The notes under the pieces were generated by a model. The model saw nothing but the letters and a program-made list of their open reading frames with translations. It was not told the origin of the DNA and made no database searches. A program made the position numbers and the translations under genes. This document shows, one piece after another, positions 58,546 through 64,000 of a DNA stretch of 64,000 nucleotides. The stretch is from an uncultured Lachnospiraceae bacterium. GTDB taxonomy: Bacteria > Bacillota > Clostridia > Lachnospirales > Lachnospiraceae. Within the stretch, counting starts at the first letter, position 1; each line of letters opens with the position of its first letter. The stretch is taken from positions 1 through 64,000 of the forward strand of contig CAJODN010000001.1 of the NCBI GenBank assembly GCA_905233695.1, in the 5' to 3' direction.

Positions 58546-59724
58546 TTATGCATTCTTAAGAACATCTACTTTGTCTAACTTTTCCCATGGGAGATTAAGA
58601 TCGTCTCTTCCGAAGTGACCGTAAGATGCCGTAGCTTTATAAATGGGACGACGAAGGTCGAGCATCTTAATGATTCCGGCAGGTCTTAAGTCAAAATTGT
58701 CTCTTACAATCTTAACAAGCTCTTCGTCGGATTTTTTGCCTGTACCCCATGTATCTACCATAACGGAAGTCGGCTCTGCAACTCCGATAGCATAGCTTAA
58801 CTGAATCTCACATTTATCCGCGAGACCTGCTGCAACTATATTCTTAGCAACATATCTTGCTGCGTAAGCTGCAGATCTGTCAACCTTGGTACAATCCTTA
58901 CCGGAGAATGCTCCTCCGCCATGACGAGCCATTCCACCGTACGTATCAACAATAATCTTACGTCCCGTAAGACCGGCATCACCGTGAGGTCCGCCGATTA
59001 CGAATCTTCCCGTAGGATTAATGAAGAACTTCGTCTTATCGTCTACCATTTCAGCGGGAATAATGGGATCGAATACGTATTTCTTAATATCCTTATGTAT
59101 CTGCTCCTGTGTTACATCCTCGTCGTGCTGTGTAGATAATACAACTGCTTCGAGTCTCTTGGGTTTACCGCTTTCGTCATACTCTACAGACACCTGCGTC
59201 TTGCCGTCGGGACGAAGATAAGTAAGTGTTCCGTCCTTTCTTACTTCCGTGAGACGACGAGAGAGCTTATGTGCAAGGTTAATGGGATATGGCATATAGT
59301 CTTCAGTCTCATTCGTTGCATATCCGAACATCATTCCCTGGTCGCCGGCTCCTGTATCAAGATCATCTGTAAGAGAGCCTTCCTTAGCTTCAAGCGCCTT
59401 ATCAACACCCATGGCAATATCGGCAGACTGCTGATCTAAAGCCACCATAACGGCACAAGAATTACCGTCAAGTCCTTTAGCGCCGTCGTCGTAACCAATC
59501 TCAAGTACCGTATCTCTTACAATCTTAGGCACATCGAGGTTGGCCTTCGTTGATATCTCTCCCGTAACAAGCACGAAGCCCGTACATGTTGCAGTCTCGC
59601 AAGCAACTCGGCTCATGGGATCTTGTCTGTAGCACTCATCTAATATCGCATCCGATACAGCGTCACACACTTTATCGGGATGTCCCTCTGTTACCGATTC
59701 CGATGTAAATAATAATTTCTCCAA
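58546..59724 (-). CDS. metK: S-adenosylmethionine synthetase
   Basis: Makes SAM from methionine and ATP, 392 aa. Signatures: [35 protein letters not shown], and [20 protein letters not shown]. The start codon is TTG at 59724, 6 nt after AAAGGAG; the next in-frame ATG would remove the substrate motif. It lies behind an S-box leader, so SAM represses its own synthesis. Confidence 0.96.
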   Translation of the reverse strand: MEKLLFTSESVTEGHPDKVCDAVSDAILDECYRQDPMSRVACETATCTGFVLVTGEISTKANLDVPKIVRDTVLEIGYDDGAKGLDGNSCAVMVALDQQSADIAMGVDKALEAKEGSLTDDLDTGAGDQGMMFGYATNETEDYMPYPINLAHKLSRRLTEVRKDGTLTYLRPDGKTQVSVEYDESGKPKRLEAVVLSTQHDEDVTQEQIHKDIKKYVFDPIIPAEMVDDKTKFFINPTGRFVIGGPHGDAGLTGRKIIVDTYGGMARHGGGAFSGKDCTKVDRSAAYAARYVAKNIVAAGLADKCEIQLSYAIGVAEPTSVMVDTWGTGKKSDEELVKIVRDNFDLRPAGIIKMLDLRRPIYKATASYGHFGRDDLNLPWEKLDKVDVLKNA

Positions 59725-59744
59725 CTCTAACTCCTTTCAACATT

Positions 59745-59885
59745 AAAAAAATCCGCTAGCTGCGGACCGACAATTCAATTCTCATTGTTCGATTACTCGC
59801 TTCGGTTGGCACCTTCCCAATATCATTAATCAGGGGTTGCCGTGGCTTCGTCGATCCATACTATCTCCACCACTCTGAATGAGAA
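59745..59885 (-). ncRNA. SAM-I (S-box) riboswitch with terminator
   Basis: On the minus strand: P1 TTCTCATT at 59885-59878 pairs with AATGAGAA at 59786-59779. Between them lie CAGAGTGGTGGAG, GAAGCCACGGCAACC and AAGGTGCCAACC, the S-box core. A terminator stem TCCGC / GCGGA and a run of U follow at 59766-59745, 20 bp before metK. SAM binding should favour termination. Confidence 0.95.
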
Positions 59886-59914
59886 CTGCTTTCTTAATAC
59901 ACTTTTTCTAACAC

Positions 59915-59943
59915 ACAATACAACTATTTATGCTCTTTGTCAA
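59915..59943 (-). promoter_or_regulatory. metK promoter
   Basis: On the minus strand TTGACA (59943-59938), 17-bp spacer, TATTGT (59920-59915), 30 bp before the riboswitch. Confidence 0.75.
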
Positions 59944-60101
59944 CAAGTTTTTCTATTTTGCGAAAAAAACCATGGCAAAACCCTAAAAAATTACATTAAA
60001 ACTTAATAAAATCATTGCATTTTACCTATATATACTATTATAATAACATAGAGTGTTTGTGTAGTCGTGATTCTACACTATTTAGTTATGAGGAGAATGT
60101 A

Positions 60102-61289
60102 ATGGTAAAGCTCAGTGTCAAAGAACTTAGGCCCGGCATGGTTGTAGAAAAGCCCATTGTCACAAAGAGAGGGCAGACCATCGCCAAGGTGGGAACGAAA
60201 TTAGACTCAAAACTTATAGCGAGGCTGAATTTCTATAAGATAGAAGAAGTTACGGTCGATACCGATAAGGTCGGTGAACCACCGGTACCTTTAGAGATTG
60301 AACCGGTACCGGAACCGCCGAAAGAGGAACCGAAGCCGGAGCCCAAGGAAGAGCCTAAGGAAAAACCAAAAGAAGAGCCCAAGAAGGAAGAGACTCCGAA
60401 GATTCGTGAGTCTATGTCCTACACCAGCAAATTACAAAGCGATAAGGAATTCCAAGAATTCCAGATTAACTATTCAGCCAATATGGCGGCACTTGAAGAC
60501 ACATTTGACACGATTATCTTCGGCGACGGTAATATCTCCGAGGACGAGCTTATTACACACTGCGAGTCTCTCTTCGCAGGCAAGACGAGCATTCAACTAT
60601 TCGACCTTCTTCACTGTATGAAGTCAATTGATGACAGTGTATATGCGCATTCCATTAACGTAGCTCTTATATCAAGGGCTATCGGTAAATGGCTTAAGCT
60701 TCCGAGGGAAGAATTAAATGAACTTACAATTGCAGGTCTTCTTCATGACATAGGTAAAGCGGAGATACCCGACGAGATTCTTAACAAAGCGGGAAAGCTT
60801 ACAGACGAAGAGTTCGATCTCATTAAGTCCCACGCCCTTAAGGGTAGTAAGCTTCTTAAGAAGGCCGGATTCGACAGCGATATTCAGTTCGCCGCACTTC
60901 AGCATCACGAGAGAAGTGACGGAAGCGGATATCCCAGAGGCTTAGAGTCAGATGAAATATCAGACTTCGCCGCAATTATTGCAATAGCCGATGTATATGA
61001 CGCAATGACTTCCGCAAGAAGCTACAGAAAGCCTATGTGCGCTTTCCAGGTTATAGCGGCATTCGAAGACGAGGGTTTACAAAAATACAACACCAAGTAC
61101 ATCCTTACTTTCCTGGAGCGAATTGCCAACGCATATCAGAACAGTATGGTTATTCTTTCAGACGGACGAAGCGGCAAGGTTGTATACATTAATAAAAACC
61201 GCCTGTCACGACCTATCATTCAGGTCGAAGACGATAAGATGATTGATCTTAGTCACGAAAGCGGTCTTACAATTACATCAGTTCTGTAA
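60102..61289 (+). CDS. HD-GYP domain protein, probable cyclic di-GMP phosphodiesterase
   Basis: 395 aa. A small N-terminal domain (1-60, LSVKELRPGMVVEKPI) is typical before HD-GYP. A Pro/Glu/Lys-rich linker follows (about 62-102, repeated EPK and KEEPK). The HD-GYP domain has HSINVALISRAIG, LHDIGKAEIPDEIL, LQHHERSDGSGYPRG (the GYP motif) and IAIADVYDAMTS. All metal ligands of active members appear present. ATG at 60102 has AGGAG 6 nt upstream; the longer reading has none. TATAAT lies at about 60039. It could counter the GGDEF protein at 16-18 kb. Confidence 0.9.
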   Translation: MVKLSVKELRPGMVVEKPIVTKRGQTIAKVGTKLDSKLIARLNFYKIEEVTVDTDKVGEPPVPLEIEPVPEPPKEEPKPEPKEEPKEKPKEEPKKEETPKIRESMSYTSKLQSDKEFQEFQINYSANMAALEDTFDTIIFGDGNISEDELITHCESLFAGKTSIQLFDLLHCMKSIDDSVYAHSINVALISRAIGKWLKLPREELNELTIAGLLHDIGKAEIPDEILNKAGKLTDEEFDLIKSHALKGSKLLKKAGFDSDIQFAALQHHERSDGSGYPRGLESDEISDFAAIIAIADVYDAMTSARSYRKPMCAFQVIAAFEDEGLQKYNTKYILTFLERIANAYQNSMVILSDGRSGKVVYINKNRLSRPIIQVEDDKMIDLSHESGLTITSVL

Positions 61290-61309
61290 ATATAATAAAC
61301 AATATCAAA

Positions 61310-61337
61310 AAATGCACAGCCAAGCTGCTGTGCATTT
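61310..61337 (+). terminator. Terminator after the HD-GYP gene
   Basis: AAATGCACAGC / GCTGTGCATTT with a 6-nt loop, then ATTATG; A-rich left flank could also serve the converging murA. Confidence 0.8.
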
Positions 61338-61390
61338 ATTATGTCTTGATTTAATATCTTGCCGATATCCTTAGCCCTAAAGATTCTGTC

Positions 61391-62683
61391 CTAGGACACG
61401 TGTCTTATAAACTTCTGCGTATCATTCTCGGAATCAGTTCTCTCAATTAAGGCTCCGAGGCCTCTCAGCTTTTCTTCAAATCTCTCATATCCCCTCTGGA
61501 TATAATGTATATCATCGACAATTGTAATTCCTTCCGCTGCGAGTCCCGCAATAACAAGCGCGGCTCCTGCACGAAGATCGGGAGCACTTACTCTTGCGCC
61601 CGTGTAATTATCAACGCCTCTTATAATGGCAACATTACCTTCAACTTGTATGTTAGCTCCCATTCTTGCAAGCTCATCCACATACTTGAACCTGTTCTCG
61701 AATATTGTCTCGGCCACTGTACTTGTTCCCTCAGCAAGAGCAAGCACCGCCGTCATCTGTGGTTGCATATCGGTAGGGAATCCGGGATAAGGAAGCGTAG
61801 TAACCTGCGTAGCTGTAAGCTTCTCTTTGCCGATTACCCGAACTGCATCATCATATTCCACAACTTGACATCCCGCATCTACGAGCTTAGCGGATGTTGC
61901 TTCCAAGTGCTTCGGGATTACGTTCTTAACAAGGACATCACCGCCTGTTGTAGCGGCTGCGAACATAAATGTTCCTGCTTCAATCTGATCCGGGATAACG
62001 GAATACTCCGTTCCGTGAAGCTTATTAACACCGAAGACTCTTATTACATCTGTTCCGGCGCCCCTTATGTTGGCACCCATACTGTTAAGGAAGTTGGCAA
62101 CATCAACGATGTGCGGCTCCTTAGCCGCATTTTCAATGGTAGTCTTACCCTCTGCAAGGGTTGCAGCCATCATAATGTTAATAGTGGCACCAACGGATAC
62201 CTTATCCATATATATATGGCTTCCGATAAGTCTCTTAGCCTTAACGGATATTAAGCCGTAGCTTACGTCAACGTCAGAACCGAGGCTCTTGAATCCCTTA
62301 ACGTGAAGATCAATCGGTCTGCTTCCGATATTGCATCCGCCGGGAAGCGCAACCTCTGCCTTCTTATACTTACCGAGCAAAGCTCCGAGTAAGTAATATG
62401 ACGCCCTTATCTTCTTAATGTATTCATAATCAACACTGAGTCTTCCGATTGTTGTGGCATTTATCTTAACTGTATGACGATCGATTCTCTCGATATGAAC
62501 GCCGATATCTTCCATGGCGCCTATCATAACATTTACATCCCTAACATCGGGAAGATTATCTATAACTACGGTTTCGTCAGTCATTATAGCCGCTGCGATA
62601 ATGGCAAGTGCCGCATTCTTCGCACCACCTATCTCAACCTCACCGACGAGCTTATTACCGCCTTTTATAACATATTGTTCCAT
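61391..62683 (-). CDS. murA: UDP-N-acetylglucosamine 1-carboxyvinyltransferase
   Basis: First committed step of peptidoglycan synthesis, 430 aa. GGAKNAALAIIAAAIM holds the catalytic Lys near the N-terminus; LPGGCNIGSRPIDLH holds the active-site Cys, the residue attacked by fosfomycin, so a sensitive-type enzyme. TLPYPGFPTDMQPQ and DLRAGAALVIAGLAAEG are also typical. ATG at 62683 fits the family start; GAGGT lies about 10 nt upstream. The 150 bp upstream hold only AT-rich DNA. Confidence 0.94.
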   Translation of the reverse strand: MEQYVIKGGNKLVGEVEIGGAKNAALAIIAAAIMTDETVVIDNLPDVRDVNVMIGAMEDIGVHIERIDRHTVKINATTIGRLSVDYEYIKKIRASYYLLGALLGKYKKAEVALPGGCNIGSRPIDLHVKGFKSLGSDVDVSYGLISVKAKRLIGSHIYMDKVSVGATINIMMAATLAEGKTTIENAAKEPHIVDVANFLNSMGANIRGAGTDVIRVFGVNKLHGTEYSVIPDQIEAGTFMFAAATTGGDVLVKNVIPKHLEATSAKLVDAGCQVVEYDDAVRVIGKEKLTATQVTTLPYPGFPTDMQPQMTAVLALAEGTSTVAETIFENRFKYVDELARMGANIQVEGNVAIIRGVDNYTGARVSAPDLRAGAALVIAGLAAEGITIVDDIHYIQRGYERFEEKLRGLGALIERTDSENDTQKFIRHVS

Positions 62684-62835
62684 ATAACATATACCTCTAT
62701 CTGATAATTGCATTGCAATCATTAAGATTATATCATAAAACTTGTCCTTGTAAATGTGCATAACAACGAAAACTCTATTTAAAAAAATAGTTTCTTTTCG
62801 ATAAAGTGCACTATATTAATAAAAAACCACGAAAA

Positions 62836-64000
62836 TCAGGCTTTCTGAGCATTATAAAGGTTATAATATACGCCTTCGTTCTTAAGAAGCTCGCTGTGTG
62901 ATCCGATCTCAGCAACTCTGCCCTTATCCATTACAAGAATGATGTCCGAATCCATCACGGTTACAAGACGATGGGCAACAACCACCGTGGTCTTCCCCTC
63001 CATTATCTTGTCGAAGGCAGTCTTAATAAGTCTCTCATTAAGAATATCTATTGATGAAGTAGCCTCGTCGAGAAGCACTATTCTAGAGTCACGAAGCATA
63101 AGTCTCGTGATACATATAAGCTGTCTCTGCCCCTCCGACAGATTATCAGCGGTAACGATTGTATCATATCCCTTCGGTAGATTCATTATAAAGTCGTGGG
63201 CATAGCATTCCTTGGCGGCCTTCACGACCTCCTCGTACGTTGCATCGGAATTACCCATACGAATATTATCCATAACGCTTCCCGATATAATAAATGTCTC
63301 CTGTAGCATCAGCCCCATCATTCTCCTGACCTCATCAACAGGAATATCCCTTATGTCCTTCCCGCCAATAAGAATACTGCCTTCCCCCACGTCATAGAAC
63401 CGAAGAAGCAGCTTCATTATTGTCGTCTTCCCGCATCCGCTCTCTCCTACGACGCCGAGTTTTTTCCCTTTGGGTATGGTAAATGTTATATCATTTATTA
63501 CATTCTTGTCGTTGTAGCCAAAGTCCACGTTCTTAAATTCTATGTCCGAGGTGTCAGTTCCCACGCATTCTGCCTTCGCATCTTTCGATTCGTTCCAGAT
63601 TCGTTCGTTTAAGGTCAAAGAATCCTCCGATGTGCTTTCTCTATTAGTCACCTCACGTTCCGGCTCAGCATCGATCAGTTCATAGATTCTATCGAGGCAT
63701 ACAAGAGAATTCTGAAGTTCCGTAACAACCGATGATATATCGTTAAAAGGCTTGGCGAATTTTGCAGCGTACGCAAGAAAGCTTGTAAGACCGCCGACGG
63801 TAATAGAACCTACCACTGCAAGAAGCGCGCCTCCCATTGTTACGACTGCATAACATACGGCATTTACAAGTCTGGTAAGCGGATTGGTAAGAGAAGAATA
63901 GTATGTGGCTTTTCTTGAAATCTCTTCGTTCTCTCTGTTCTTACTTTCGAATATCTCCTTAAAATATCCCTCTGCTCCATCGTTATTAATGACCTCTTTA
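62836..64000 (-). CDS. ABC exporter, fused permease/ATPase, 5' end outside window
   Basis: The reading frame runs open to the window end, so the start and most of the membrane domain are missing. What is seen is the last part of the permease (AVVTMGGALLAVVGSITVGG), an unusual acidic linker (about 50 residues, REVTNRESTSEDS) and the ATPase: Walker A VVGESGCGKTT, Q loop LMLQETFI, signature LSEGQRQ, Walker B RIVLLDEATSSID and H loop VAHRLV. The signature has Glu for the second Gly. It probably pairs with another half-transporter upstream. Substrate unknown. Confidence 0.88.
   Translation of the reverse strand, partial: KEVINNDGAEGYFKEIFESKNRENEEISRKATYYSSLTNPLTRLVNAVCYAVVTMGGALLAVVGSITVGGLTSFLAYAAKFAKPFNDISSVVTELQNSLVCLDRIYELIDAEPEREVTNRESTSEDSLTLNERIWNESKDAKAECVGTDTSDIEFKNVDFGYNDKNVINDITFTIPKGKKLGVVGESGCGKTTIMKLLLRFYDVGEGSILIGGKDIRDIPVDEVRRMMGLMLQETFIISGSVMDNIRMGNSDATYEEVVKAAKECYAHDFIMNLPKGYDTIVTADNLSEGQRQLICITRLMLRDSRIVLLDEATSSIDILNERLIKTAFDKIMEGKTTVVVAHRLVTVMDSDIILVMDKGRVAEIGSHSELLKNEGVYYNLYNAQKA

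Noticed and set aside
61505-62254. Plus-strand ORF of 249 codons
   Set aside because: Antisense to murA, Cys/Ser/His-rich composition typical of a shadow frame.

Overview
The window looks like chromosome from a low-to-moderate GC Clostridia, most likely Lachnospiraceae (inference). The reasons are Firmicutes-type gene order (hup-rqcP-divIC-tilS-hpt-ftsH), a T-box and an S-box leader, a DtxR-controlled feo operon, sortase-free wall hydrolases carrying many copies of an EGR repeat, HydE, an archaeal-type ProS, and consensus sigma-A promoters. No rRNA, tRNA, CRISPR array or complete insertion sequence was found.

Region 1-5.6 kb is an accessory zone full of damaged genes. It holds a secreted nuclease cut short by an in-frame TGA, a CYTH remnant after an exonuclease, a YgjP-type metallopeptidase broken by a deletion plus a frameshift, a second YgjP stub killed by an 8-bp duplication, and two copies of an unknown small gene, the second frameshifted but still behind a consensus promoter. 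An intact Rpn/PDDEXK-type nuclease-transposase gene sits among them. Region 5.6-12.6 kb is a complete tryptophan operon on the minus strand, in the permuted order trpC-F-B-A-D-E-G, behind a T-box leader with a UGG specifier. Region 12.6-18.3 kb has a symporter, a GGDEF protein and more remnants (M20 peptidase, HAD-like, secreted protein, [FeFe]-hydrogenase). Region 18.3-22.8 kb carries a macrodomain protein, HydE, TcdA, a helical repeat protein and an SPFH protein with a tiny membrane partner.

Region 23.0-26.8 kb is ferrous iron uptake: feoA, feoA, feoB and a Cys-rich small protein, with a divergent DtxR-family regulator. The shared intergenic region has three DtxR-like inverted repeats, one of them filling the spacer of a perfect TTGACA-17-TATAAT promoter. 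Region 26.8-33.2 kb is an envelope cluster (amidase, glucosaminidase, two GT2 glycosyltransferases, a DUF2304 protein) ending in an FNT channel. An orphan tyrosine recombinase, an MFS transporter and a methyltransferase follow. The methyltransferase is preceded by a 130-nt stretch that folds as a closing stem around three hairpins and is a candidate undescribed structured RNA.

Region 37-46 kb has CorA, a membrane chemoreceptor, a 935-residue Fe-S/FAD oxidoreductase, a MATE transporter and a GH13 enzyme, then a 510-bp gap rich in inverted repeats. Region 46.5-55.6 kb is core information and division machinery. Region 55.7-64 kb has a DUF4422 protein, a two-component system, metK with an S-box, an HD-GYP protein, murA and an ABC exporter that runs off the window end.

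The most notable points are the candidate RNA at 35.84-35.97 kb, the clustered recent gene decay, the feo promoter architecture, the permuted trp operon and the two-phase EGR repeat array shared by two wall hydrolases.
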